A DNA stretch of 64,000 nt, from the NCBI GenBank assembly GCA_023382975.1, contig JAHDXO010000058.1:1-64000 (forward strand), given 5' to 3'. Within the stretch, counting starts at the first letter, position 1. Every line of letters begins with the position of its first letter. This DNA comes from Pirellulaceae bacterium (GTDB lineage: Bacteria > Planctomycetota > Planctomycetia > Pirellulales > Pirellulaceae). A model generated the notes under the pieces. That model was not told the DNA's origin. It saw only the letters and a program-made list of their open reading frames with translations, and did no database searches. Made by a program: the position numbers and the translations under genes. Shown piece by piece: positions 1-7,256 of this stretch.

Positions 1-162
1 GCCCAGCGCCGTGGCATGGGCAGCCGCCTGCAACAGGTTGGCGATGATGGTAACGTTTCGCACGTTCTTGAGCGAAACGTAAGCGCCCGTGATTCCGCCG
101 TTCGTCGTCGCGATTGGCGAACCGCAAACGATCTTGTGGGTTTCCGTAAGTAGATGGCTCAT
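1..162 (-). CDS. Probable phage structural protein, N-terminal 54 residues only
   Basis: The gene runs off the left edge of the window. It begins at an ATG at 160-162, preceded by an AGGAG ribosome binding site that overlaps the stop codon of the capsid gene upstream, so the two are probably co-translated. The visible start is MSHLLTETHKIVCGSPIATT, followed by an alanine-rich helix-like stretch. I do not recognise the family. Position directly after the major capsid gene suggests a head-tail connector, decoration or other virion protein, but this rests only on context. Confidence 0.6.
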   Translation of the reverse strand, partial: MSHLLTETHKIVCGSPIATTNGGITGAYVSLKNVRNVTIIANLLQAAAHATALG

Positions 163-179
163 AGCGTGAATTGCTCCTA

Positions 180-1547
180 TTAGCGGGTTTGCAGGGCCAC
201 GGCCCACGACATCGTGGAACCAGTGCGCGGGGTGTAGACGCTGGAATACTTGGGCAAGCCGTCGACTCGGAGAATCGAACGCCACCCAACTTCGTCCGAC
301 TTGAACGCGACATGGCGGGAACTCTCGATGGTGACCACCTGGCGCATACCGAGCAGGTATTGGTTCAAATCGGCCAGTATAACGTCGCCGGTGGTGCCGA
401 CCGCGGAACAATGCTCGGAAACGACAACCGGCCTGCCCATGATGCTGTACTCGCCCGAGGCGGACAGACGAACCAGCCCAGCCCAGGGACCGCCCCCCGT
501 GCCTGCGGAAATCGTGAGTTGCTCCAACCACGGAATGACGCTCGGCGACACCATCCAAGTGGAACCGCGGTAGAACATCGGATGCAGTCTGCTGAACATT
601 TTGGCCAGATTGGCGACAACGAGCGAACCGGCCGCCTGCGCGTTTTCTTTGTCTTGCGTGATCGTTGACGGACTGTTCAGCAGCCCCAGGGGAGCGGTAG
701 CCCCATCGCCACGCAAAACAGCCCGGTCCAACTCGAAACTTTGAACCGTTTGCAGGGCGTCGATCAGCATGGACGGCCAGATTGCGCGGGAAGCGTCCGC
801 TTCCAACTCGTTGGACGTTTCCACATAGGTGGCAAACTTCTTCGCTTGCAATTTCACCGCGCGCATCTTGGCCGAGGATTCGTTGATCGTCGCCCCCTCA
901 GCGGTGATGCTGGACACCAGCCCGCCGAACATGCTACCGGCCGCGGACGTCGAATCGTCCCAGGCAGGAATGACAGTCGTTTCGGCGGACATCTCGATGG
1001 GGTAGCATAGAGGCCAAATGACGCCCCGTTCGTACAAGGAACCCCAGTATTCCGCGCGGAACTCCGAGGGAACCGCAAAGCCGCCGCTGGCGCCGCTGGC
1101 TTCCCCCATGCTGTTGGTCATCACCTGCGCCATGGCTTCCGAGTGGACACCTGCGCGGTACTGCCGGACAAGATCATGCAGATCGCTGAAGTCGCTCGAC
1201 ACCTGCGGGCGAATCCCGAACAGCTTGGCTGCCCATGCCTCGCCTTTGCCCATGCCGCTGGTATCGACCGGGCGGGGCGGGCAGTGGCGATTGCCGGGCA
1301 AGTCGCGCTCTTCGCTCCAGATCGGCGGCTGGCCTGCCTCGTGTTCCAAGCGTTGCCGATACAGACGCACGTCGGATTCGCACGCTTCCTTCAGGTCGAC
1401 CCAGCCGGCGAGTTGCTGTTGCTCCGCATCCGTCAATGCGCGATGCTGGGCCGCGGCGACTTTGTGGATGGTTTCGATGGACTCATCGGCGTCGCGAACG
1501 CGCCGTTCGAGTTGCTTCAGTCTGCGGTCAGTCAGTACTGCGGGCAT
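180..1547 (-). CDS. HK97-type phage major capsid protein
   Basis: The 455-residue product resembles HK97-fold major capsid proteins, which form the icosahedral head shell. Residues 1 to about 90 are charged and helical (LTDRRLKQLERRVRDADESI), like the delta/scaffold region that a prohead protease normally removes. The fold proper follows, with recognisable blocks such as GGFAVPSEF, the FATYVETSNELEADA helix, LDRAVLRGDG and the C-terminal VGWRSILRVDGLPKYSSVYT. The start at 1547 was chosen over longer in-frame extensions because it has a GGAG site eight bases upstream and lies three bases after the stop of the preceding gene. No protease or portal gene is next to it in the visible part, which is unusual for a complete prophage head module. 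Confidence 0.87.
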   Translation of the reverse strand: MPAVLTDRRLKQLERRVRDADESIETIHKVAAAQHRALTDAEQQQLAGWVDLKEACESDVRLYRQRLEHEAGQPPIWSEERDLPGNRHCPPRPVDTSGMGKGEAWAAKLFGIRPQVSSDFSDLHDLVRQYRAGVHSEAMAQVMTNSMGEASGASGGFAVPSEFRAEYWGSLYERGVIWPLCYPIEMSAETTVIPAWDDSTSAAGSMFGGLVSSITAEGATINESSAKMRAVKLQAKKFATYVETSNELEADASRAIWPSMLIDALQTVQSFELDRAVLRGDGATAPLGLLNSPSTITQDKENAQAAGSLVVANLAKMFSRLHPMFYRGSTWMVSPSVIPWLEQLTISAGTGGGPWAGLVRLSASGEYSIMGRPVVVSEHCSAVGTTGDVILADLNQYLLGMRQVVTIESSRHVAFKSDEVGWRSILRVDGLPKYSSVYTPRTGSTMSWAVALQTR

Positions 1548-1549
1548 GT

Positions 1550-2164
1550 TCAGTTCTCCAGTTCCAGGTTGTCGAAAATTTCCGCGGCCCGTTGTTCGCC
1601 GATCTTGTCGATCAGCGCGTCGCATCGGGCCAAACATTCGTCCGCGATAGCCGACCGAACCGCCAACGCTTGCCGGTGGGACAGCGCCGCGCCGGCCGGA
1701 CAGCCATCGGCCCACCAACGCGATAAGTCATCCGCGGCCCATCGCACCCGCTCGTCAGCAACGAGAATAGGCGCTGGCAGCTTACCCTCCAGCGCCCAGC
1801 GTAGAATCGTGTTCTCGTCCGCTTGGAACTTGCGGGCGATGTCGGCCAGTGTCAGTGAGTCAAGCATATCTCGGTTCCCCGTTGTTGCGTTACGTGAATT
1901 GTGACAAGGAACCTCCGGATCGTGAACAGCAACCAGATCGGAACCGGGGGACGGAACCGCAATTTTTGCGCCCTTTGTACCAGGCTTGGTAACGCCCCCC
2001 GTCTTTCGTCGCTCAGTCGGGGCGGGGATCGTCTCAGAACCTCGGGCGCTACACTGGGAACATGCCAAATATCTTCTGGCCAGCTTCCCCCCCGGCAAGC
2101 GCCTTGTCTTGTAAATCCGCATGTAGCCGGTGGCACATTTACAGCAGGGATCGCCTGAACGCAT
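1550..2164 (-). CDS. Zinc-ribbon and helix-turn-helix protein of the element
   Basis: A 204-residue protein with two parts. Residues 7-38 carry a CCxC and a CSQC pair separated by a basic stretch, consistent with a small zinc ribbon. Residues about 103-150 form a MerR/excisionase-like helix-turn-helix (LTLADIARKFQADENTILRW) followed by a wing-like segment ending in DDLSRWW. It is likely DNA-binding, perhaps controlling the late structural genes, because it sits directly before the capsid gene. Its start overlaps the stop of the preceding gene by one base (TAATG). A shorter start at 1867 is possible and would leave only the HTH part, so two functions in one reading frame are probable but not proven. 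Confidence 0.55.
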   Translation of the reverse strand: MRSGDPCCKCATGYMRIYKTRRLPGGKLARRYLACSQCSARGSETIPAPTERRKTGGVTKPGTKGAKIAVPSPGSDLVAVHDPEVPCHNSRNATTGNRDMLDSLTLADIARKFQADENTILRWALEGKLPAPILVADERVRWAADDLSRWWADGCPAGAALSHRQALAVRSAIADECLARCDALIDKIGEQRAAEIFDNLELEN

Positions 2165-2391
2165 TAGACGTCTACCTCCAGTTCAATGGCACGAACCACG
2201 CCGGGCAACGTGAACGCCAGCGAATCGGCCAACGCCCGGGCGAACGTCGTACCGCTGCCCAGCAACCCACCCCCGCGCCAGATCTCGACGCGCCCAGGGT
2301 GCCCAGGTGCAGGACCAGTTTCGACCAGTTGGGCAGCACCCCCGAACGCCTGTTGGACGATGCGCCGCTCAGTTCGTTCAGTTTCGATCAT
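2164..2391 (-). CDS. Small hypothetical protein of the element
   Basis: A 75-residue protein starting MIETERTERRIVQQAFGG, with a good AGGAG site about ten bases before the ATG at 2391; a longer in-frame start at 2457 reads into the repeat region and is less likely. I recognise no family. The short product has a glycine-rich middle and ends in ELEVDV. It is the first gene after the repeat cluster and its stop overlaps the start of the zinc-ribbon gene, so it belongs to the same transcription unit as the capsid gene. Confidence 0.5.
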   Translation of the reverse strand: MIETERTERRIVQQAFGGAAQLVETGPAPGHPGRVEIWRGGGLLGSGTTFARALADSLAFTLPGVVRAIELEVDV

Positions 2392-2423
2392 TTGCGGATA
2401 CTCCTGTCTTCTGAGAGTCAACA

Positions 2424-2633
2424 TTGCCAAGGCTGCCACTTTTTCTATACGTGGCAATGTGGCAATCTTGGCAACCTTGCCACTTGTCTTCTACGTGGCA
2501 ACCTTGCCACAACAACAACATAGCCATCAACTTGAAATATAAGGGAATTCTCACAAACGCCCCCCCTTCGGTGTCCTTGTATGCCAACATTGCCACTTGG
2601 CAAAGTAGAGAGTGGCAATGTTGAAAGTGGCAA
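2424..2633. repeat. Iteron-like cluster of GTGGCAA/TTGCCAC elements
   Basis: About eleven copies of the core GGCAA or its complement TTGCC occur in about 210 bases, in both orientations. They include TTGCCA at 2424, GTGGCAA at 2451, 2459, 2612 and 2627, TTGGCAA at 2468 and 2597, TTGCCAC at 2590, and a 16-base inverted pair GTGGCAACCTTGCCAC at 2495-2510. The middle (about 2511-2580) is AT-richer and free of copies. It lies just after the stop of the RepA-like helicase and before the structural genes. Repeat-bound initiation of element replication, or an operator for the late genes, are both plausible. Confidence 0.65.
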
Positions 2634-2642
2634 CCTTGAAAG

Positions 2643-4148
2643 TCATGCGGAATACTCCCCGAAGTCGTAAACGGTGCTTTCGGGTGCCTCGTCAGCGTCG
2701 GGCAGCATCCAGTACCACACCTGCCCGTCACGCTGCGAAATGATCCCCAACGCCTTCTTGGCCCGTTGAAGTGTCCGCTCCGAGATACCGACTCGCTTGG
2801 CCTCGGTGGAAAGCTTGCTGCTTTGAAGGCGTCCTTCCTGGAGTGCTTCCCGAAGCCAGTCTTCCGCTTCGTCTCGGGGAGTGGTATGTCCACCATCGCC
2901 CAGGTCGTCTGCTGTCATCGTGACGGCGCCGGCTTCCCACTCCAGGGCACCGTTGACGATGCGATAGGCGAGTCCCTGCGCGACTCCCAAGTTGTTCTTG
3001 ATCGGCAGCATCAACCGGCGTCCCTCCTGATCGGGACACCAGTCGACGAGCCAGCAAGCGCGTGCAGCCCCGACGAACGCGATAGAGCCGATAACGCGGT
3101 TGATCGCTTTGGCCTGTCCCTTGCTCAAATGCGTGATCCCGACGACCGCCACGTCCAAGGTTTCGGCCAGCTTGCACAACGGCCCCAACGCCGAACGCAC
3201 CTCAGCGTTCTTGTGACTGTCAATCTTGTCGCCCAGGAACGCGGTGATCGGATCGAGAATCACCAGCTTGGCGTCACGGTGGGCCTGTAGCCAATCGTTC
3301 AGGACGTCCAGGTACATCGTCAGTGTAAAGTGGTCCTGCCGCTTCCCCGTGGCCACGCAATCGACGTGATGAATTCGGCTACAGTCCGCATTGTGTCGTA
3401 CCAATCGCGGCTTGATCGTGTCTTCCGGCCCGTCCTCAGCGGTCATAATCAGCACTTGGGCCTGCGGACAATTAGCGCCGTCGGGGAACTTGGCACCTCG
3501 GGAAATCCGCGCCGCAATGTCGCATAGCAGGAACGTCTTGCCGACACCCGGGACACCAGCAACGAGCGATAGTTTTCCCAGGGCAATCCGGTCTTGCCAC
3601 AGCCAACTTACCGATTCCATCTGAATGTCTCCGTAGTTCCGTGTCTGGAGTGCCGACTTCTTGGGTTTGGCCTTGTCATCGCGGGCTGTGCGAGAATCTG
3701 ACTTCGCAATTTCCGAAGTCGCCGCGGGTATGGTGCCAAACGCTTTTGGATCGAAGTCGAAAGCGCCGTCCGGGATCTCGCTCGCGTCCGGTTCCCAGGA
3801 ATCGCCGCGCCAGTCGCCCGCCTCTTTGTCGGGTGGGGTGGTGTGCTTGCCGTTCATGGCCTTCCGCGCCAACTCCGATTCGAGCCATGCCAGCGCGGCC
3901 GGTTCAATGCCCAGCTTCCGGGCGAAACTTGCGACGTATCCGGCCCTTGCATCTGGATTGCCAAGATGTAGTGTCGCCCGGTGGGTCTTGCCGGAAAATG
4001 CGACGTCGACGCAATGTTCGCCGGTGTCCAGTTTGGTTGCGTCGATCCACGCGCCGGTGGGTTTGCCGTTGATTCTGCCCGATGTCTGCTGTACCATTGC
4101 TTGTGCTTCCGTATGCTTTTGCCCCGTCTCGCCAACGGGGCGTTTCAT
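2643..4148 (-). CDS. RepA/RecA-fold replicative helicase (AAA ATPase)
   Basis: A 501-residue ATPase like the RepA/Gp4-type hexameric helicases found in phages, plasmids and phage satellites. Walker A (GVPGVGKT) is at residues 198-205 and Walker B (KLVILDP, Asp299) follows, with a probable sensor segment VVGITHLSKG. The first 170 residues are a variable N-terminal domain; the last 85 look like a winged helix (SKLSTEAKRVGISERTLQRA). Likely role: opening DNA at the element's origin and driving replication. The start at 4148 was chosen because it follows the upstream stop codon by five bases with a TAGGG-type site; an ATG at 4097 with GGAAG is the alternative. The iteron cluster lies immediately downstream. 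Confidence 0.8.
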   Translation of the reverse strand: MKRPVGETGQKHTEAQAMVQQTSGRINGKPTGAWIDATKLDTGEHCVDVAFSGKTHRATLHLGNPDARAGYVASFARKLGIEPAALAWLESELARKAMNGKHTTPPDKEAGDWRGDSWEPDASEIPDGAFDFDPKAFGTIPAATSEIAKSDSRTARDDKAKPKKSALQTRNYGDIQMESVSWLWQDRIALGKLSLVAGVPGVGKTFLLCDIAARISRGAKFPDGANCPQAQVLIMTAEDGPEDTIKPRLVRHNADCSRIHHVDCVATGKRQDHFTLTMYLDVLNDWLQAHRDAKLVILDPITAFLGDKIDSHKNAEVRSALGPLCKLAETLDVAVVGITHLSKGQAKAINRVIGSIAFVGAARACWLVDWCPDQEGRRLMLPIKNNLGVAQGLAYRIVNGALEWEAGAVTMTADDLGDGGHTTPRDEAEDWLREALQEGRLQSSKLSTEAKRVGISERTLQRAKKALGIISQRDGQVWYWMLPDADEAPESTVYDFGEYSA

Positions 4149-4153
4149 GCGCC

Positions 4154-4447
4154 CTACCGAATAAATTCGATCCAACCGGCCCGCTGCTCTGGTTTGCGAC
4201 GTCGCCGGGGTGGGGTAGGTGTCGCCGGGCGGGGTTGTCGCGACTCCAGAAACGCTCGCAAGTCGTCTCTGCTGATGCGCCAACGGGCCTTGCCACGGCC
4301 GGGGCGCTCGGAAAGATCAGCGCCGCGCAACTGGCCACTCCGCAGCCACGACAAGACTTTTGCGTCGCGAACCCGCAGCAACCGGGCAACCTGGCCAGCC
4401 GTCAGAAACGCGGGGATCTCGGCTTGGGGGGTGGTGTTAGTTGGCAT
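4154..4447 (-). CDS. Excisionase-family helix-turn-helix DNA-binding protein
   Basis: A 97-residue protein with a MerR-like/excisionase HTH at residues 13-67: the pattern AFLTAGQVARLLRVRDAKVL followed by SWLRSGQLRG and a RWRISRDDLRAFLE segment is typical of the HTH_17 family. The C terminus is proline- and arginine-rich. Such proteins act as recombination directionality factors or transcription regulators in integrative elements. Its start overlaps the DUF1580 gene by eleven bases and its stop is five bases from the helicase start, so the three genes are translationally coupled. Confidence 0.8.
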   Translation of the reverse strand: MPTNTTPQAEIPAFLTAGQVARLLRVRDAKVLSWLRSGQLRGADLSERPGRGKARWRISRDDLRAFLESRQPRPATPTPPRRRRKPEQRAGWIEFIR

Positions 4448-4667
4448 CGGTGGCCCCCTCCGTCTCGCTTGTGGTGCTTGCGATGAACCGCTGGATGGCT
4501 TCCTTGGACGTGTAGCGACGTCCGCCGATCAGAACGCTCTCCAGCTTGACGCCACGGCAGCCGGCGTGCAGCCAACGCCAGACAGTAGCGATATGTCGCC
4601 GTTCAGGGAGCGATTTTGCAGCCGCCGATACAGTCAGCAGCCGTTCCCGATTGACGTTGATGGGCAT
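4437..4667 (-). CDS. DUF1580 family small protein
   Basis: A 76-residue protein with the pattern of DUF1580, a family I know mainly from planctomycetes: an N-terminal HTH-like region (LLTVSAAAKSLPERRHIATV), then VWRWLHAGCRGVKLESVLIG and GGRRYTSKEAIQRFI. This is a compact winged-HTH-like layout and probably binds DNA. It is the first gene of a coupled trio with the excisionase-like and helicase genes. Its GGAG ribosome binding site lies inside a long hairpin (4670-4724), so its translation may be controlled by RNA folding. Confidence 0.7.
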   Translation of the reverse strand: MPINVNRERLLTVSAAAKSLPERRHIATVWRWLHAGCRGVKLESVLIGGRRYTSKEAIQRFIASTTSETEGATDAN

Positions 4668-4669
4668 GG

Positions 4670-4724
4670 TTCGTTTCTCCGTCGCGTGCTCGGTAGTGAG
4701 TCACAACGCGACGGAGTAAACGAA
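4670..4724 (-). promoter_or_regulatory. Hairpin sequestering the DUF1580 ribosome binding site
   Basis: On the minus strand an arm at 4724-4706 (TTCGTTTACTCCGTCGCGT) is complementary to the arm at 4687-4670, with one bulged A and an 18-base loop, giving about 18 base pairs. The second arm contains CGGAG, the Shine-Dalgarno sequence of the ATG at 4667, which pairs with CTCCG in the first arm. No U-tract follows, so it does not look like an intrinsic terminator. It may repress translation until the RNA is opened by an upstream ribosome, a protein or a second RNA. The downstream genes overlap or nearly abut, so all three could be affected. Confidence 0.7.
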
Positions 4725-4757
4725 AAATCGGGGGGGCGCGTCAAATGAGGTGTCCGG

Positions 4758-5402
4758 TTAGCGTCCGGTGTGTCCAGTTTTCCAAAGGTGCTTGTAGCGG
4801 TTCGCTTGACGCAAGAGGCTCTCGGCCTTTTTATCGTCGCCGTCCACAAAATCGCGGGCAACGTCGATAAGCCGAACGCCGGGCACAACGTCACGTTGTA
4901 GCTTTTTGATAAGCGCCAGCAACCGGGGACTTTTCGGGCAAGAAATTTTCTGAGTGTCCGGTTTTGTGTCCGGTGTCCGGTTGGAATTGGCAGTCGGCGG
5001 GGCGGGCGACTTGGCAGCCGGTGGCCCCGCGATCCGCTCGAGCGCCTTTCGAACCGCTGCCAATCTGGACGGATCATAGGCTAGTTCGTGCGGATCGTGT
5101 ACCGGGAAGCTCGGGAACTTCGTTTGCTGCTGTCGCACTTGCTGGACAAGCAGAACCCGGCCGTTCCAGTCCTCGGGAAACACGGCGTCTTCAAACGCTC
5201 GAAACGCGGCTTCGGTGTCATCGGGCAGCCGGTGGCCAGCTTCGACGGTGGCCACGAACCACGCTTGCCAAACCCCGTTCGCCAGTTCCCGGAAACGGTG
5301 CAAGTCGGTTCTCGGCAGAACCGCGCCCGCAGTCGCCGGAACTTGTGTTGCGTCCAGCCACGACAAGAACTTGCGGGCTTGTTCGATGATGGGTTCGTGC
5401 AT
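4758..5402 (-). CDS. Hypothetical protein of the element
   Basis: A 214-residue protein of unknown family. Residues 1-120 are mixed alpha/beta with tryptophans (GVWQAWFVATVEAGHRLPDD); about 125-150 are a proline/threonine-rich linker encoded by short repeats of TGTCCGGT; the last 60 residues (SPRLLALIKKLQRDVVPGVR, then a DVARDFVDGDDKKAESLLRQ segment) look helical and could be an HTH-like domain. It lies between the integrase and the replication trio on the same strand. Its stop is about 35 bases before the regulatory hairpin, so its translation could influence folding of that structure. Confidence 0.6.
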   Translation of the reverse strand: MHEPIIEQARKFLSWLDATQVPATAGAVLPRTDLHRFRELANGVWQAWFVATVEAGHRLPDDTEAAFRAFEDAVFPEDWNGRVLLVQQVRQQQTKFPSFPVHDPHELAYDPSRLAAVRKALERIAGPPAAKSPAPPTANSNRTPDTKPDTQKISCPKSPRLLALIKKLQRDVVPGVRLIDVARDFVDGDDKKAESLLRQANRYKHLWKTGHTGR

Positions 5403-5517
5403 GTTTCGCCCTCCTGATTGGCGAATTCCTGAATTGAAGAAATCGACGGGCGGGGCGGTTCAGGATGTCCGCTTTTCAGGTGGCCTACCCTAGCCCGTCG
5501 AATCTGCATTGTACTCG

Positions 5518-6723
5518 TCAGCCAGCGGACGGAAAGCGCAAAGTCGCCGGTTGCTCGGTGGTATCGTCGGCAGCCGGTGGGAACAGCCACCCCCGGATTT
5601 GCTCGGCAATGGCTTCCAGACGCGAATCGGCAACAGATTCGCGATAGATCCCGCTCATCGTCTCGTCAACGTGCCCCATCAGCAGATTCAGCGCAACCTG
5701 ATCTTTCGCCCCGCCCCCGATCGTCTCGGCAACGTGCCTCAGCGCGTAGAACCCGCGGCCCTCCTTGTGCAACCCGGTTGCGTCCAGGATCTTTTTGAAC
5801 TCGGCAGACACGGGAACGTTCTTGCCAACGCCCCACGGCTTGCCGTACTTCGTCACGAAAACCAGGTTCTCGGCTTCCGGTACTTTGGCAGCCGGGCGGG
5901 CGTCGATAGCAGCCTGCAGCGCCTGAACGGTTTCGGGCCACAACTTGCAACGTCTGGCAACGCCCGTTTTTGGCCGCGCCCAGTCCAACCAGCCGGTTCG
6001 GATTGCCTCTTGTGCGACGTCCAACGGCAGCCCCGCGCAGTCGTGATTGCCGTATCCGGCATTGCAGCCCAGTAGGATCATGCAACGCATCTGGACGGAT
6101 GCCGCGCCCATGATGGTTTTGATCTCGTCAGCTTCGAACATCCGCGCCGGCCGTTTGGCCCGTTCCACCCGCAAGACGCGCCGGCTCGGCTTCTTGAAGT
6201 TCGGGCCAAATCGGACGGGCTTGTCCAAGATGCCCGCTTCCCAGCCATAGCCGAACACGGAACGAACGCGCTGAACTTCGTTGCCCAGCCGAACCGGCCC
6301 CCACTTGCTCGCGATGTCTGCCCGCAGTCGCTCGAAGTCTTCGGCCGTCAAATCTTCCACGGCTCGGCCAGAACCGAAGACACGCGCCAACCGCTCGCAA
6401 GTCGCGATGTTTTCGTCCAAGGTTCTCCGGCCGATTTCTCCGGCTTCAAACGCCAACTGCTTGGCGTTCAAAAACGCATTGGCCAGCGACTTGATAGCAA
6501 CCCGGGTGTCGTCTTTTGGGCGCGGCTTCCGTCCGGCAAGCAGATCATCCTTGACTCTCAGCCATTCCTCGAGCGCGGCTTGTCCATCTTCATCGCCTTG
6601 AACACGCCCGAAGTAATGCAGTTTGCCCCCGACCTTTTTGCACCACTGGCCCCGCGGGTGGCGAGTTAGCGGGAAGTCGGATTTCGGCTTGCGGGCGGGG
6701 CGGGTTCGAGTAGACTTCTTCAT
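5518..6723 (-). CDS. Tyrosine recombinase (integrase), divergent active site
   Basis: A 401-residue site-specific recombinase that would integrate and excise the element. A core-binding SAM-like domain spans about residues 75-180. In the catalytic half I see the beta-hairpin lysine (RPKTG, Lys252), ALRH (Arg329, His330), MGH (His351) and the tyrosine in SGIYRE (Tyr360). The first catalytic arginine, usually in a TGLRxxE-like motif, is not present; the matching stretch reads GCNAGYGNHDCAG. HxxR also starts with Tyr. I have the impression that similar motifs occur in other planctomycete integrases. The start at 6723 has a GAGGTG site seven bases upstream; an extension to 6843 would run through the GGTTGTACA repeats. 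Confidence 0.85.
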   Translation of the reverse strand: MKKSTRTRPARKPKSDFPLTRHPRGQWCKKVGGKLHYFGRVQGDEDGQAALEEWLRVKDDLLAGRKPRPKDDTRVAIKSLANAFLNAKQLAFEAGEIGRRTLDENIATCERLARVFGSGRAVEDLTAEDFERLRADIASKWGPVRLGNEVQRVRSVFGYGWEAGILDKPVRFGPNFKKPSRRVLRVERAKRPARMFEADEIKTIMGAASVQMRCMILLGCNAGYGNHDCAGLPLDVAQEAIRTGWLDWARPKTGVARRCKLWPETVQALQAAIDARPAAKVPEAENLVFVTKYGKPWGVGKNVPVSAEFKKILDATGLHKEGRGFYALRHVAETIGGGAKDQVALNLLMGHVDETMSGIYRESVADSRLEAIAEQIRGWLFPPAADDTTEQPATLRFPSAG

Positions 6724-6792
6724 GGGTTCACCTCTGCTTAACGGTTTCAGGTGGATCTTGCCCCGCTCGGATGTCAGCCGGGCGGGGCGTTT

Positions 6793-6854
6793 GGTTGTAC
6801 AGACGGTTGTACAACCACCAAAAACAGTATATCGGTTGTACAAATGGTTGTACA
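6793..6854. promoter_or_regulatory. Two spaced pairs of GGTTGTACA repeats (arm sites or operators)
   Basis: GGTTGTACA occurs at 6793, 6805, 6834 and 6846, all in the same orientation. Within each pair the start-to-start distance is 12 bases, and the two pairs are 41 bases apart, close to four helical turns. The second copy is part of a 12-base palindrome, GGTTGTACAACC. The block lies between the integrase start (6723) and the tRNA (6910), where arm-type integrase or excisionase sites of an attachment region are expected. An operator for the integrase promoter is the alternative. Confidence 0.65.
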
Positions 6855-6909
6855 GAGGGAAAACGAGAAAATGAGAAACACCAAGAAAACCCGGTAAAAA
6901 TCAGCATTT

Positions 6910-6982
<73 letters not shown>

Positions 6983-7256
6983 CTCTTCTTCTTTCGCGAA
7001 CTCAGCGCGACACGGAGGTTCGCTCTCCGGCCGTAAATGGGGCATGCGGGAGGCTCGGAGGCTGGGAATCACGATCCGTCACAAGACCAGATCTTAGCAG
7101 GCCTGCGCAATTGTCATATTTTTCTGCGCAATCACGATATGGCAGGCTCAAAGTAAGGCGGGTATTCTTGTCGTTTGGCTCGGCGGCAACCTCCCGATTG
7201 GACCGCCGTCGGGTCTGCCCCGCCTCACTCCCCAAGACACAGGAGAATTCGACGCC
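6983..7256. promoter_or_regulatory. Leader of the GH127 gene with AraC-type direct repeat
   Basis: CTGCGCAAT occurs at 7103-7111 and again at 7124-7132, exactly 21 bases apart, and each copy is followed by a further match (NNN then C/G then ATAT), giving two similar 17-base half-sites. Direct repeats with a 21-base period are the classical layout of AraC-family operators. They lie about 125 bases before the GH127 start. I saw no coding sequence in this stretch and no candidate regulator gene next to it. The GH127 start itself has an AGGAG-like site (acaggagaattc). Confidence 0.4.

Larger units (their letters stand above)
1..6909. mobile_element. Integrated capsid-encoding phage-like element, partial
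   Basis: This block holds a tyrosine recombinase, excisionase-type HTH protein, DUF1580 protein, RepA-like helicase, iteron-like repeats and an HK97-type capsid gene, all transcribed leftward. It abuts a tRNA-Arg gene at its integrase end, and gene content changes abruptly to secreted carbohydrate enzymes on the other side of the tRNA. The left end is outside the window, so size and completeness are unknown. No terminase, portal, protease or tail gene is visible here. It could be a prophage, a capsid-forming phage satellite or a remnant. The right boundary is placed at the tRNA 5' end by inference; no attachment-site duplication can be checked in this window. Confidence 0.75.

Noticed and set aside
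2424-2633. Possible CRISPR array
   Set aside because: Repeats are only 7-8 bases, irregularly spaced and in both orientations; there are no uniform spacers and no cas genes.
2378-2896. Minus-strand frame crossing the iteron cluster
   Set aside because: Overlaps the end of the helicase in another frame and has cysteine/histidine-rich low-quality translation.
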